Assembly (NCBI GenBank): GCA_031253495.1
Contig: JAIRWC010000036.1
Span: 1 to 39,449, forward strand
Source: Oscillospiraceae bacterium
Lineage (GTDB): Bacteria; Bacillota; Clostridia; Oscillospirales; Ruminococcaceae
Direction of reading: 5' to 3'
Length of the DNA stretch: 39,449 nucleotides
The notes below the pieces were generated by a model. The model searched no databases and had not been told where the DNA came from. It saw only the letters and a list, made by a program, of their open reading frames with translations. The position numbers and the translations under genes are program-made. This document shows positions 24,895-33,649 of this stretch, piece by piece; position 1 is the first letter of the stretch, and each line of letters begins with the position of its first letter.

Positions 24895-26427
24895 TTAAGG
24901 ACCCGCCGATATAAGTTCAAAATCCAGCCGCGCTTTAATCTGCCTGTTCGCGTCTATCCCGCCGTATACCTCTTTGAGCGCCAGCCCGCTTTCCGTAAGC
25001 TCGAACACGCACCGTTCGGTTACGTATAACACCCTTTGCCCGCGCTTGACGGCGTTAGCCCCCGAAAAGCTGATTGCGGCGATTTCTTTCTTGAATTTGG
25101 GGACGCTCCCTTCCCGCTTTACGGAGACGGCGCCGTTTTCCCTGACGGCGACCAGCCCCTTCGTGTTGAAGCTCATGCAAAACACGATTGTCTTCGTCGC
25201 GAACGTGATGTCGGCGAACCCGCCTATCCCCGAAAAGCCGCCCTCCAGCTTATGGGCGTTGACGTTCCCTTTCATATCGGCTTCCAGCCCGCCCAAAAAG
25301 CATATGTCCAGCCCGCCGCCGTCGTAAAAGTCGAACTGCGTCGCCATATCGCAAATCATATCGGCGCCGATGGTGGCGCCGAAAGCCACGCCCGGGGCGG
25401 GCAGCCCGCCTATCCCCCCCGCTTCCACCGTGGTTACGATATCTTTGAGAATCCCCATTTTCGAGGCGTATTTCCCCACGGATTCCGGTATGCCTATCCC
25501 TATGTTGACGATGTGCCCCGGTTTCAGCTCGCGGGCGGCGCGTTCCCCGATAATGTCGGCGGTCTCGTCCTTTTCGCCGCTCCCGGCGGCGTTTTTGCGC
25601 TTGGTGGTCGACAGCTTGTTCACATAATAGTCCATGTGAGAGGCGGGAACGTGGACGTCCCCCGAAAGGGCGGGGTTATACGCCGACGACGAAGGCTTGT
25701 GTTCGCAGACGACGACGAAATCCACCAAAATCCCCGGGATAATCACGTTGCGCGGTCTGGAGAACTCGTGGCTTACCCGTTCGACCTGAACGATTACCTT
25801 GCCGCCGTTGCGCTTCGTCGCCTGCGCCAGCGAAAGCGCGTCGACCGTAAGGTATTCCCTCTCGAACGAAATGTTCCCGTTGGGGTCGGCCGTGGTGCCT
25901 TTGATTAAGGCTATGTCAATCTTAGGGGTTTTGAAGAGCAGGTATTCCCCGCCCTCGATTTCCACAACGCGAACCTGCTCTTTTTTCGACACGCGGTTAA
26001 GCGCGCAGGTACCCGTGCGCGGGTCGGCGAAAATGCCTATCCCCACCTCGCTCAAAATCCATTCCCTGCCCGAAGCGGCGGCGCGGACGGCGTGGGAAAG
26101 CATCCCCAAAGGGAGGTTATAGGCTTCTATCCCGTCGGAAAGCGCCGCCTCGACGGCGGCGGGCATACTGCCGTAATGCCCCGCGACGATTTCCGCGACG
26201 GCCCCCGCCTTAATGTACCTGTCGGCGCAACGGCCTTCGTCCCACACGCCGAACCCGGCGGGGCAGAACAGCCGCAGCCCTTTCGGGGAGGCGGTTTCGG
26301 CGAACCGCTCGTATATCGCGTCGTGGAGCTCTTCGGGATTGGACAAGGCGAGGAACGAGTTTATCGCGACGCGGGCGTTATCGGGGATAACGCCCGCGGC
26401 TTCCCTCGGGGTAACGATTTTAAACAT
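24895..26427 (-). CDS. Acyl-CoA:acetate/3-ketoacid CoA-transferase (YdiF-like, family I)
   Basis: 510 residues with alpha and beta halves fused on one chain, the normal family layout. The C-terminal half carries VNIGIGIPESVG and TTVEAGGIGG, where the glutamate is the expected thioester-forming residue. LPAPGVAFGA, FDFYDGGGLDICFLGG and GNVNAHKLEGGFSGIGGF follow. The enzyme swaps CoA between short-chain acids such as acetate, butyrate, propionate or lactate in fermentation; which acid cannot be told. The ATG at 26427 has AAGGAA nine bases upstream. Its 5' region is a striking tandem array. It follows phoU on the same strand and ends at a strong terminator. Confidence 0.92.
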   Translation of the reverse strand: MFKIVTPREAAGVIPDNARVAINSFLALSNPEELHDAIYERFAETASPKGLRLFCPAGFGVWDEGRCADRYIKAGAVAEIVAGHYGSMPAAVEAALSDGIEAYNLPLGMLSHAVRAAASGREWILSEVGIGIFADPRTGTCALNRVSKKEQVRVVEIEGGEYLLFKTPKIDIALIKGTTADPNGNISFEREYLTVDALSLAQATKRNGGKVIVQVERVSHEFSRPRNVIIPGILVDFVVVCEHKPSSSAYNPALSGDVHVPASHMDYYVNKLSTTKRKNAAGSGEKDETADIIGERAARELKPGHIVNIGIGIPESVGKYASKMGILKDIVTTVEAGGIGGLPAPGVAFGATIGADMICDMATQFDFYDGGGLDICFLGGLEADMKGNVNAHKLEGGFSGIGGFADITFATKTIVFCMSFNTKGLVAVRENGAVSVKREGSVPKFKKEIAAISFSGANAVKRGQRVLYVTERCVFELTESGLALKEVYGGIDANRQIKARLDFELISAGP

Positions 26428-26561
26428 GGCGACGATTCCTTAAAACACGGCGATGTTCCCTTAAAACACGGCGATGTTCCCTTAAAACACGGCGGCGGTT
26501 CCCTTAAAACACGGCGGCGGTTCCCTTAAAACACGGCGGCGGTTCCTTAAAACACGGCGAA
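26421..26561 (-). repeat. Tandem array of ribosome-binding-site/start/stop units
   Basis: Between phoU and the CoA-transferase the minus strand is a run of 21- or 22-bp units. Each contains GTG TTT TAA, then GGGAA or GGAA, then CATCGCC, CCGCCGCC or TCGTCGCC. Six GTG-TTT-TAA occurrences precede the true ATG-TTT-AAA start, which is the seventh member of the series. Each unit thus has a Shine-Dalgarno-like element, a start codon and an immediate stop. The array takes up the whole intergenic space. Confidence 0.92.
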
Positions 26562-27230
26562 TTATTGCGCCGGGTTCTTTTCCTTGGGGCGCTTATGCGC
26601 GCCCGTAATCGAAAAGACGACCCATTCCGCTATATTCGTGGCGTGGTCGCCTATACGCTCGAAATACTTCGCTATCATAATCAGGTCTATCGCCTGTTCC
26701 CCGTTACCGCCGTCCGTCCTGATTGAATCTATCAACTCGAACTTAACCTCGTTGAAAAGGTTGTCGACGACATCGTCGCTTTCGATAACGTCATAAGCCA
26801 GCTTCAAATCCTTCTTGACAAACGCGTCCACGCTCTCCGTAACCATCTTCACCGTGGCGGAAGCCATCTGCGTTATATGTTCGGGCGGCTTTATGTAAGG
26901 GGCGCCCGCCAGCATCAGCGTTATTTCCGAAATGTCGGCGGCTTGGTCGCCTATGCGTTCCATGTCGGTTATCATCTTGAGCGCGGAGGAAATAAGGCGC
27001 AGGTCGCTCGCCACGGGCTGCTGCTGCAACAACAGCTTCAAACAAAGGCGCTCTATCTCCTTTTCCATCTGGTCGACGTCCTCGTCGAACAGCACCGCCT
27101 TTTCGGCGAGGGCGACGTCCAATTTTTCCAAGGCCTTTACCGCCATGGCAATCGCCGTTTCCACCATTCCGCCCATTTCAGTCAGCATATCGTTGAGCAA
27201 AGTCAACTGCTGTTCAAATTTGTCCCTCAT
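26562..27230 (-). CDS. phoU: PhoU-like phosphate signalling protein
   Basis: 222 residues from the ATG at 27230 (GGGGGG nine bases upstream). The longer frame up to 27329 spans the promoter. Two PhoU three-helix domains each carry the metal-binding signature: ERIGDQAADISE and ERIGDHATNIAEW. PhoU normally damps the PhoR kinase and the PstSCAB phosphate transporter, but no pst or phoB/R genes are in the window. It is divergent from two DUF1538 membrane protein genes and followed by the CoA-transferase. A transporter-associated PhoU-like regulator for the DUF1538 proteins is conceivable but unproven. Confidence 0.9.
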   Translation of the reverse strand: MRDKFEQQLTLLNDMLTEMGGMVETAIAMAVKALEKLDVALAEKAVLFDEDVDQMEKEIERLCLKLLLQQQPVASDLRLISSALKMITDMERIGDQAADISEITLMLAGAPYIKPPEHITQMASATVKMVTESVDAFVKKDLKLAYDVIESDDVVDNLFNEVKFELIDSIRTDGGNGEQAIDLIMIAKYFERIGDHATNIAEWVVFSITGAHKRPKEKNPAQ

Positions 27231-27275
27231 TGTCCGAGCCCCCCCATAACGCCGCCCCCGCTCCGTCCGCGTTTT

Positions 27276-27304
27276 ATTATAGCATGGATTTATCCGGTTT
27301 TCAA
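27276..27304 (-). promoter_or_regulatory. Promoter of phoU
   Basis: TTGAAA (27299-27304), a 17-base spacer and consensus TATAAT (27276-27281) on the minus strand, 46 bases before the phoU ATG. Confidence 0.78.
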
Positions 27305-27347
27305 TCCCCCCCGGCGGCCCCGCCGGCAAAATATTATCTCAAAACAC

Positions 27348-27376
27348 TTGGAAAATTCACAAAAATATGATATAAT
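27348..27376 (+). promoter_or_regulatory. Promoter of the DUF1538 gene pair
   Basis: TTGGAA (27348-27353), a 17-base spacer and consensus TATAAT (27371-27376), 57 bases before the first DUF1538 start. It is back to back with the phoU promoter, 43 bases apart. Confidence 0.75.
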
Positions 27377-27432
27377 ACGGTGATGCGGGGCTGTTTGCCG
27401 CCGCGGCGCGAACCGAAGGAGACGGAACCGAC

Positions 27433-28179
27433 ATGAAAATCACGCATACGAAACACAATAAGTTTACGGACAGCCTTTCCGAAGTGGTGAAGTCCCTGAT
27501 TCCGATTATAGCGATAATCGTTTCGCTTATGGTCGTTTTGACCTTTTTCGTCGATTTGCCCCCCGAAAAGAAGATAGACACCGAGCTTTGGGCGTCGTTC
27601 ATAGGCGGGACGTTTATGGTGATTTTCGGGATGTCGCTGTTCTTGTTCGGCTCGGGCAGGTCTATGATGAACTTCGGCTCGAAGGCGGGGGGCTTCATCT
27701 TCAAGAAAGGGAAGCTGCCGCTGATTTTGTTCTTCGGGTTCTTTTTGGGGTATCTGGTTACCAACGCCGAACCCGACCTCTTGGTTTTGTCGCGGCAGGT
27801 GGCGGGGGTTAATCCCAACATACACAAAACCCTGCTGATTTCCGTTATCAGCGTGGGCACGGGTCTGTTCCTGTCAATCGCCCTTTTCAGAATAGTTTAT
27901 AAAATACATCTTGTGAAAGTTTTGTTCTTCTCTTATTCCGTCGTGTTCGCCACGGCGATAATCAGTATGTTCATAGCCCCCGATTTGGTCGCCCTCTCGT
28001 TTGACAGCAGCGGCGTAACCACCGGCCCCGTAACCGTGCCTTTCATACTGGCGTTCGCGGCGGGGGCGTCGCAAATGCTTAAGGGCGAACAGGAAAGCAA
28101 CCCCAGCTTCGGCATGGTCGGCATCACTTCCGTCGGCGCGATAATCGCCACTTTACTTTTGGGGGTGTATTTTAAATGA
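27433..28179 (+). CDS. DUF1538 integral membrane protein 1
   Basis: 248 residues with about seven hydrophobic helices. The DUF1538 hallmarks are visible: NAEPDLLVLSRQVAGV (about 117-132) and FDSSGVTTGPVTVPFILAF near the C-terminus. The family is a membrane protein of unknown function with symmetric half motifs, probably a transporter or channel subunit. The ATG at 27433 follows AAGGAGACGG. The stop overlaps the start of the second copy by ATGA, so the two are made together and perhaps form a heteromer. In other genomes PII-type regulators may sit next to this pair; none is seen here. Confidence 0.88.
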   Translation: MKITHTKHNKFTDSLSEVVKSLIPIIAIIVSLMVVLTFFVDLPPEKKIDTELWASFIGGTFMVIFGMSLFLFGSGRSMMNFGSKAGGFIFKKGKLPLILFFGFFLGYLVTNAEPDLLVLSRQVAGVNPNIHKTLLISVISVGTGLFLSIALFRIVYKIHLVKVLFFSYSVVFATAIISMFIAPDLVALSFDSSGVTTGPVTVPFILAFAAGASQMLKGEQESNPSFGMVGITSVGAIIATLLLGVYFK

Positions 28180-28916
28180 ATAAATTCGCGGGGATTATTT
28201 TCAGGGATTTTTTAGGCACCGTTTCCGACGTAACCATCGCCATCCTGCCGTTGCTTTCGATTTTCGTCGTCATGCAGATATTTTTCTTGAAGCTGAAAGC
28301 GCCCGAGGTAAAGAAAATCCTTTTGGGGTTCGTTTTAACCTACATAGGGCTTATCTTCCTCATTCAGGGAACCCATGTGGCGTTCATACCGGTCGGCGAA
28401 CGGGTGGGGGAAATCATCGGCTCGTCGCCGCACCGCTGGCTCGTTATCCCTATCGGCTTCGCGATGGGGTTCGTTTCGGCCTACGCGGAACCCGCCCTGC
28501 GCATATTAAGCAATCAGGTTGACGACGTTACCGCCCACAGCATAAACAAAAAGACGCTTATCCTGACCATTTCCACCGGCGTCGCGCTGTCAATCACGCT
28601 TTCGATGATAAGGCTGCTTTTGGACGTCCACGCCCTGTTTTTCCTAATCCCGGGGTACGCGCTGATTTTCTTCCTCTCAAGGTTTGTGGAACCCACGTTC
28701 GCGGCGGTCGCGTTCGATTCGGGCGGGGTGGTAATAGGCCCCATGTGCGTGTCGTTTATCCTGTCGTTCACGCTTAAGGTTTCCGACGTTTTGAACGGCG
28801 GCGACGCCATGGCGGGCTTCGGCATGATTGGCATGGTCGCCATGTCGCCGATTATCGCGGTCATGGTTTTGGGGTGCTATTATAACTTCAAACACAAGCG
28901 TTCGCGGGGGGGGTAA
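28176..28916 (+). CDS. DUF1538 integral membrane protein 2
   Basis: 246 residues, paralogous to the preceding gene, with about seven hydrophobic helices. Motifs are YAEPALRILSNQVDDV and FDSGGVVIGPMCVSFILSF. The two proteins have diverged outside these motifs, as expected for non-equivalent subunits of one complex. It ends nine bases before the convergent pnp stop, with no terminator in between. Confidence 0.88.
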   Translation: MNKFAGIIFRDFLGTVSDVTIAILPLLSIFVVMQIFFLKLKAPEVKKILLGFVLTYIGLIFLIQGTHVAFIPVGERVGEIIGSSPHRWLVIPIGFAMGFVSAYAEPALRILSNQVDDVTAHSINKKTLILTISTGVALSITLSMIRLLLDVHALFFLIPGYALIFFLSRFVEPTFAAVAFDSGGVVIGPMCVSFILSFTLKVSDVLNGGDAMAGFGMIGMVAMSPIIAVMVLGCYYNFKHKRSRGG

Positions 28917-28925
28917 AAGCTCCGA

Positions 28926-31052
28926 TTAACCCGCCGTCTGCGCCGCTTTCTTCTTTTGTATGTCCGAAAGCGCCTCTTTCCTTGACAGCCCTATTTTCCC
29001 CTGCCCGTCAATCTTGATTATTTTTACTATAATCTGGTCGCCGACGTTGCAGATATCCTCCACTTTGTCGACGCGGCGGTTTTCAAGCTCGGAAATATGC
29101 ACCATCCCCTCTTTCCCCGGCGCGAACTCGACGAACGCGCCGAATCCGGTCACGCGGACGACCACCCCTTTATAAATCGCGCCGATTTCCGGTTCCGCGA
29201 CAATGGCGTTGATGGTTTCGACGCAGGCGGAAGCCCTTTCAAAATCGCCGCCGCAGACGAACACGTTGCCGTCCTCGTCCACGTCAATCTTCACGTCGAA
29301 GTCGGCGCACAGCTTTTGTATAACCTTGCCGCCGGCTCCGATAACCTCGCGGATTTTATCCACGGGGACCTTGGTGTTGAGCATCTTGGGGGCGTATTTG
29401 TTGACCTGCTCCCTCGGTTTGTCAATCGCCTTCAGCATAACCTCGTCAAGGATATAAACCCTCGCCTTATGGGTCGTCTCAATGGCTTCCTTAATAATTT
29501 CGGGGGTTAAGCCGTCAATCTTCAAATCCATTTGGATGGCGGTAATCCCCTTATGCGTGCCCGCCACCTTGAAATCCATATCCCCGAAGAAGTCTTCGAC
29601 CCCTTGTATGTCAATCATGGTCATCCATTCGTCCCCTTCGGTAATCAGCCCGCACGAAATCCCCGCGACGGGCGCTTTTATGGGAACGCCCGCGTCCATA
29701 AGCGACAGCGTCGAACCGCATATCGACGCCTGCGAGGTGGAGCCGTTGGAAGAAAGTATTTCCGAAACCAGCCTGATGGCGTAAGGAAATTCCTCCACGC
29801 TCGGGATAACGGGTTCGAGCGCCCGTTCGGCTAAGGCGCCGTGCCCTATCTCGCGCCGCCCCGGCCCGCGGCTCAGCTTCGCCTCGCCCACCGAATAGGA
29901 CGGGAAGTTATAATGGTGCATATACCGCTTTGAGTCCTCGTCGTCCAACCCGTCTATTCTTTGGGAATCGCTGACGGGGCCCAGCGTCGTGATTGTGAGC
30001 GCCTGCGTTTGCCCCCTCGTGAACAGCCCCGACCCGTGAACGCGCGGAAGCACGCCGACTTCGGCGGCCAAGGGGCGGATTTCGTCAAGGCGGCGGCCGT
30101 CCACCCGCTTCTTATCGTCTAAGAGCCAGCGGCGCACCACGAACTTTTGCAGTTTATAAATACACTCGTCAATCATGGCGGTTTGTTCGGGATACCGCTC
30201 GTCGAACTTGGCGTGGATTTCGTCGATTATCGGTTGCAGCCGCTCCTCGCGAACGTTCTTGTCGTTGGTGTCGAGGGCGCGCCTGACGCTTTCGAGGGCC
30301 GTTTTCGAGATTTCGTCATATAAATCGCCGTCGACCTCTTTCGATAAAAACGCGAACTTGGGCTTGCCGATTTGCTTTTGTATGTCTTTTATGAACGGGA
30401 TGAGCGAGTTTGTGATTTCCGCGTGCCCCGCGCCGATTGCCTTCAGCATAACGTCGTCGGCGACCTCGTTCGCGCCCGCCTCAATCATAACGACTTTCTC
30501 CCCGGAAGAGGCGACGGTGAGCTGCAAATCCGACCTCGCCCTTTGCTCGGCGTTCGGCATAAGGACGATTTCCCCGTCGACAAGCCCGACGGAAATACCG
30601 CCAATCGGCCCGTTCCACGGGATGTCGGAGATTGAAACCGCGACGGACGCGCCTATCATCCCGGCGATTTCGGGGGAACAGTCGGGGTCGACCGCCATTA
30701 CCGTCATAACCAAAGCCACGTCGTTGCGCATATCCTTGGGGAACAGCGGGCGCATGGGCCGGTCCACCACGCGGGAGGTAAGGACGGCCTTTTCACTCGG
30801 TTTGCCCTCGCGCCTTAAAAAGCCGCCCGGGATTTTCCCCGCCGAATAAAGGCGTTCCTCATAGTCCACCGACATCGGGAAATAGTCCACGCCGTCCCTC
30901 GGCTTCGCCCCGGCGGTAACGTTCACCATTACGACGGTCTCGCCGTAGATAACCCAACACGAGCCGTTCGACAACTCGCAGGTCTTCCCCGTTTCGACGG
31001 TCAGCTCGCGCCCGGCGAACGCCGTCTTAAAGATTTTGTGATTTTCAAACAT
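28926..31052 (-). CDS. pnp: Polyribonucleotide nucleotidyltransferase (PNPase)
   Basis: 708 residues with the full architecture: first RNase PH domain ([21 protein letters not shown] at the front, given in part), helical linker, second RNase PH domain with [15 protein letters not shown] and [21 protein letters not shown] domain ([15 protein letters not shown]) and S1 domain ending near [11 protein letters not shown]. It degrades RNA phosphorolytically from the 3' end, usually in the degradosome. The ATG at 31052 has GGAGG about twelve bases upstream. It follows rpsO, the common bacterial order, with a structured spacer between. Confidence 0.97.
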   Translation of the reverse strand: MFENHKIFKTAFAGRELTVETGKTCELSNGSCWVIYGETVVMVNVTAGAKPRDGVDYFPMSVDYEERLYSAGKIPGGFLRREGKPSEKAVLTSRVVDRPMRPLFPKDMRNDVALVMTVMAVDPDCSPEIAGMIGASVAVSISDIPWNGPIGGISVGLVDGEIVLMPNAEQRARSDLQLTVASSGEKVVMIEAGANEVADDVMLKAIGAGHAEITNSLIPFIKDIQKQIGKPKFAFLSKEVDGDLYDEISKTALESVRRALDTNDKNVREERLQPIIDEIHAKFDERYPEQTAMIDECIYKLQKFVVRRWLLDDKKRVDGRRLDEIRPLAAEVGVLPRVHGSGLFTRGQTQALTITTLGPVSDSQRIDGLDDEDSKRYMHHYNFPSYSVGEAKLSRGPGRREIGHGALAERALEPVIPSVEEFPYAIRLVSEILSSNGSTSQASICGSTLSLMDAGVPIKAPVAGISCGLITEGDEWMTMIDIQGVEDFFGDMDFKVAGTHKGITAIQMDLKIDGLTPEIIKEAIETTHKARVYILDEVMLKAIDKPREQVNKYAPKMLNTKVPVDKIREVIGAGGKVIQKLCADFDVKIDVDEDGNVFVCGGDFERASACVETINAIVAEPEIGAIYKGVVVRVTGFGAFVEFAPGKEGMVHISELENRRVDKVEDICNVGDQIIVKIIKIDGQGKIGLSRKEALSDIQKKKAAQTAG

Positions 31053-31123
31053 TTTTTAACGTTTTCCTCCGTTTTCATTTTTTTTCGCGAAAACGGATGC
31101 AGCAATAAATTCAGCCCGCCTGC

Positions 31124-31220
31124 CGGGAGACGGGTTCAATTTAATGCCATACCCGTTTTCACGCCTGTTTGCGGTATAAAAGGGGGAGGCGGCGCGCCGC
31201 CGCCTTGCCCTTAATCCGGT
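31124..31220 (-). terminator. rpsO-pnp intercistronic hairpins
   Basis: Just after rpsO the minus strand folds AGGCGGC GGCGC GCCGCCT followed by CCCCCTTTTAT, a likely partial terminator or processing stem. A second weaker stem (CCCG...CGGG near 31113-31135) lies in the pnp leader. The position matches the RNase-processed spacer known from other rpsO-pnp operons; autoregulation here is inference. Confidence 0.6.
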
Positions 31221-31486
31221 TATTTGCGTATGCCCAACTTCGCGATGACGGCGCGGTAACGCTCGACGTCCTTCTTCGTCAGATAATTGAGCAGGTTGCG
31301 CCTGCGCCCGACCATCTTCAACAGCCCGCGCCTCGAGTGATGGTCTTTTTTGTGGATTTTCAGATGCTCGGTTAAATCGTTGATTCTCTTGGTGAGGATG
31401 GCGATTTGAACCTCGGGGGAACCCGTGTCGTTTTCGTGTTTGCGGTTAGCCTCGATAACCGCGGATTTTTCGTCTTTGAGTAACAT
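31220..31486 (-). CDS. rpsO: 30S ribosomal protein S15
   Basis: 88 residues, the exact usual length. Key stretches are [29 protein letters not shown] and [11 protein letters not shown], the 16S rRNA-binding face. S15 binds the central domain early in 30S assembly and in many bacteria represses its own mRNA. AGAGG lies six bases before the ATG at 31486, and a dedicated promoter is upstream. Confidence 0.98.
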   Translation of the reverse strand: MLLKDEKSAVIEANRKHENDTGSPEVQIAILTKRINDLTEHLKIHKKDHHSRRGLLKMVGRRRNLLNYLTKKDVERYRAVIAKLGIRK

Positions 31487-31579
31487 TTTACACCTCTTTT
31501 TCGTATTTGCCTAATCTCAGCGAAAGGGCGGAAGACCGACCAAACCCCAAAGCCGGGAATAAGCGCCGATAACCTGACC

Positions 31580-31608
31580 ATTTTATCACATTTTCGCGGA
31601 TTTGTAAA
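31580..31608 (-). promoter_or_regulatory. Promoter of rpsO-pnp
   Basis: TTTACA (31603-31608), a 17-base spacer and TAAAAT (31580-31585) on the minus strand. The leader to the rpsO ATG is about 90 bases, long enough for an S15-binding structure. Confidence 0.75.
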
Positions 31609-31623
31609 CGGTTTTTCGTAAAT

Positions 31624-33540
31624 TTACCGAACCAAGGGGGAATCCGCCGCGGCCACCTTCTTGAAATCCGCGCCGCCGCCGCTCCTGTAAACGTCGTAAG
31701 CCCGGTCTTCATAGACGAAATAAAACACGGCGGACACGCCCGCGACGACGCCGTCGGCGACATCGTCCCTCACCCTTTTCCTTTCCGTGCCGGAAACGGT
31801 GTAAAGCGTTCCCGACGAGCCCCAAAAATCGGCGAGGAAGAAAACGGTTCCGGAGCCGGAAACGCAAAGGCTGTACCCTGAGACGTCGCCGGATATCCTC
31901 GTCCCTTTGCCGTCATCGCCGCTTTTCTTGGAATAAAGGTCGCCGTCGTAGTTGACGTAATAAACGGTGTTCCCGTCTTTCGCGACGGCGAAGCCGTAAA
32001 CCTCTTTAGCGACGGTAACCGCCGTTTCGGGGTCGGTAACGGAAACCTTCTTCAATTCGTAGCCGTAGCTGACGTAATAAACCCATTTCCCGTCCTTCGT
32101 GATTGTCGGTTCGGCGCCGCCATACACGCTTTTGGCGACGCTCGTCCTTTCAAAGGCGCCGTCTATATAATTGATTTCGCCGCCGGACGAGAACGCCCTG
32201 TTCCTGAAATCGCCCAAGCCGTAAACGGATATGGACATCGAATTATAATAATCTTCCGGCTTCTTGCGCACGTACCCGATATCCGCCGAAACCAAGAATT
32301 TATCGACGGAATACTGGGCGATAAGAGACTTTTCGCCGCCGTTCGCGCTGACGTAGGATTTGCCGTCATAGTTGGTGAAAACGATTTGCGAATAATCGGC
32401 GTTCAGGTGGAAGTCGTTGTATGCCGATACCCTGTCGAGCCTGATTTCCTCGGCGGCGGGTCCTTTGCTCACATAAAGCGCCTCCCCGTTTTCGCGGGTT
32501 TTGATATGGTATATATATTTCGCGCCGTCGGCGACCGCGACGGGCTGTATGTTTACGCCCAAATCCTCGGCCTTGCCGTTTATGTTGATTTTGGTCTTAT
32601 ATCCGCCGTCCGAATAGTCCGCCTTGTACGCCACGGTTTTCCCGTCGGGGGAAATGACCGCGAAAAACCCGGCGGCGACGTAGTAGTAGTCGTAAGAGTC
32701 GGTGAAATAGGCGTTGTTGTCGAGCTTGTGGGTTTCACCGTTCCTCGCGTCGTAAAGCGAAAGGTCCGCCAAACGCGCGTTAGGGTCGAAATTGTTATAA
32801 AACGCCACCCCGTCGCCCGAATCCGCCAAGACAAAATTCACGACGTCGTCCGCGATTTTTTCAGGCTTGCCCTTTCCGGAGGCGTAATACAGCGTTCCGG
32901 CGGAATAGCCGTCGTCGCTGACGACAAAAGCCGCTTTCGTGTTGTCGAGGCTCTTCTTGAACTGTCCTTGCAGCACGCCGTCAAGCTCGTTCACGGAACC
33001 GTCGTTGTTGACGACGTAAACCTTTCCGTAACTGTAAAAGGCGGATATATCGCCGGCTTTGGACAAAACGGGGGCGCCCTTGGTAAGCGCGGGAACCACG
33101 AATATGGCTACGACGGCGATAATCGCGATCGGTACCAAAACCATAAGGGCTTTCACGGCGCCGGAAAGACCGGGGGCTTTCGCCGCGGGTGCCGCCGCGG
33201 GGAAAACGACCGTCGCGGGAATGGGAAACGGTTCCGGCGCGGGAATGGGCGCGGGAATGGGAAGCGGTTCCGGCGCGGGAATGGGCGCGGGAATGGGAAG
33301 CGGTTCCGGCGCGGGAATTGGTATAGGAAGCGGTTCCGGCGCGGGAATTGGTATAGGAAGCGGTTCCGGCGCGGGAATGGGTATAGGGAGCGGTTCCGGC
33401 GCGGGTATGGGTATGGGGAGCGGTTCCGGCGCGGGAACGGGTATGGGAATTGGCGCGGGGGCTTCGACCCGCGTTCCGCATTTGCCGCAGAATTTCGCGT
33501 TCTCCGCGTTTTCATGACCGCAAGAGCTACATTTCAGCAT
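31624..33540 (-). CDS. Zinc-ribbon membrane protein with Pro-rich repeats and propeller-like exterior domain
   Basis: 638 residues. A zinc ribbon (Cys4, Cys7, Cys18, Cys21) opens the protein. A Pro/Ala/Glu stalk (about 27-115) built of PAPEPLPIPI repeats, one membrane helix (about 129-151), and an outer domain of about 480 residues follow. The outer domain has recurring short strands such as GKTVAYKADYSDGGYKT and KDGKWVYYVSYGYELKKV, like DUF5050 or TolB-type beta propellers. No enzyme motif is seen. Cytoplasmic zinc ribbon plus outer propeller suggests an envelope sensor or scaffold. GGAGG lies seven bases before the ATG at 33540. Confidence 0.82.
   Translation of the reverse strand: MLKCSSCGHENAENAKFCGKCGTRVEAPAPIPIPVPAPEPLPIPIPAPEPLPIPIPAPEPLPIPIPAPEPLPIPIPAPEPLPIPAPIPAPEPLPIPAPIPAPEPFPIPATVVFPAAAPAAKAPGLSGAVKALMVLVPIAIIAVVAIFVVPALTKGAPVLSKAGDISAFYSYGKVYVVNNDGSVNELDGVLQGQFKKSLDNTKAAFVVSDDGYSAGTLYYASGKGKPEKIADDVVNFVLADSGDGVAFYNNFDPNARLADLSLYDARNGETHKLDNNAYFTDSYDYYYVAAGFFAVISPDGKTVAYKADYSDGGYKTKININGKAEDLGVNIQPVAVADGAKYIYHIKTRENGEALYVSKGPAAEEIRLDRVSAYNDFHLNADYSQIVFTNYDGKSYVSANGGEKSLIAQYSVDKFLVSADIGYVRKKPEDYYNSMSISVYGLGDFRNRAFSSGGEINYIDGAFERTSVAKSVYGGAEPTITKDGKWVYYVSYGYELKKVSVTDPETAVTVAKEVYGFAVAKDGNTVYYVNYDGDLYSKKSGDDGKGTRISGDVSGYSLCVSGSGTVFFLADFWGSSGTLYTVSGTERKRVRDDVADGVVAGVSAVFYFVYEDRAYDVYRSGGGADFKKVAAADSPLVR
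33230..33451. repeat. 30/36-bp tandem repeats coding a Pro-rich stalk
   Basis: Seven occurrences of GGTTCCGGCGCGGG (plus strand) spaced 36, 36, 30, 30, 30 and 30 bases. All spacings are multiples of three, so length variation keeps the membrane protein in frame while changing stalk length. Confidence 0.92.
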
Positions 33541-33569
33541 GACGACCTCCTAATTTTTACGTTTCGTCT

Positions 33570-33598
33570 ATTATAACAAATAACGCGGCGATAAACAA
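33570..33598 (-). promoter_or_regulatory. Promoter of the zinc-ribbon membrane protein
   Basis: TTGTTT (33593-33598), a 17-base spacer and consensus TATAAT (33570-33575) on the minus strand, 29 bases before the ATG. Confidence 0.7.
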
Positions 33599-33622
33599 GG
33601 CTTTTTTCAAAAAAAAAGCCGA
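33599..33622 (-). terminator. Probable terminator of the glutamate synthase operon
   Basis: A short stem GGCTTTTTT / AAAAAAGCC with T-rich strand on the minus side, followed by TTGTTTAT, about 27 bases after the last operon gene. The stem is A/T-rich apart from GGC, so efficiency is uncertain. Confidence 0.55.
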
Positions 33623-33649
33623 AATTGAGGCGTGATTGCCCGCCCTTGT

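Noticed and set aside
26421-26561. Possible CRISPR array
   Set aside because: The units are only 21-22 bp and directly adjacent, with no unique spacers between them.
33230-33451. Possible CRISPR array
   Set aside because: The repeats are in-frame coding units without variable spacers.
32386-33576. 396-codon frame opposite the zinc-ribbon protein
   Set aside because: Its RGNGRGNGK repeats are just the reverse reading of the Pro-rich coding repeats; the minus strand has the promoter, ribosome binding site and zinc ribbon.
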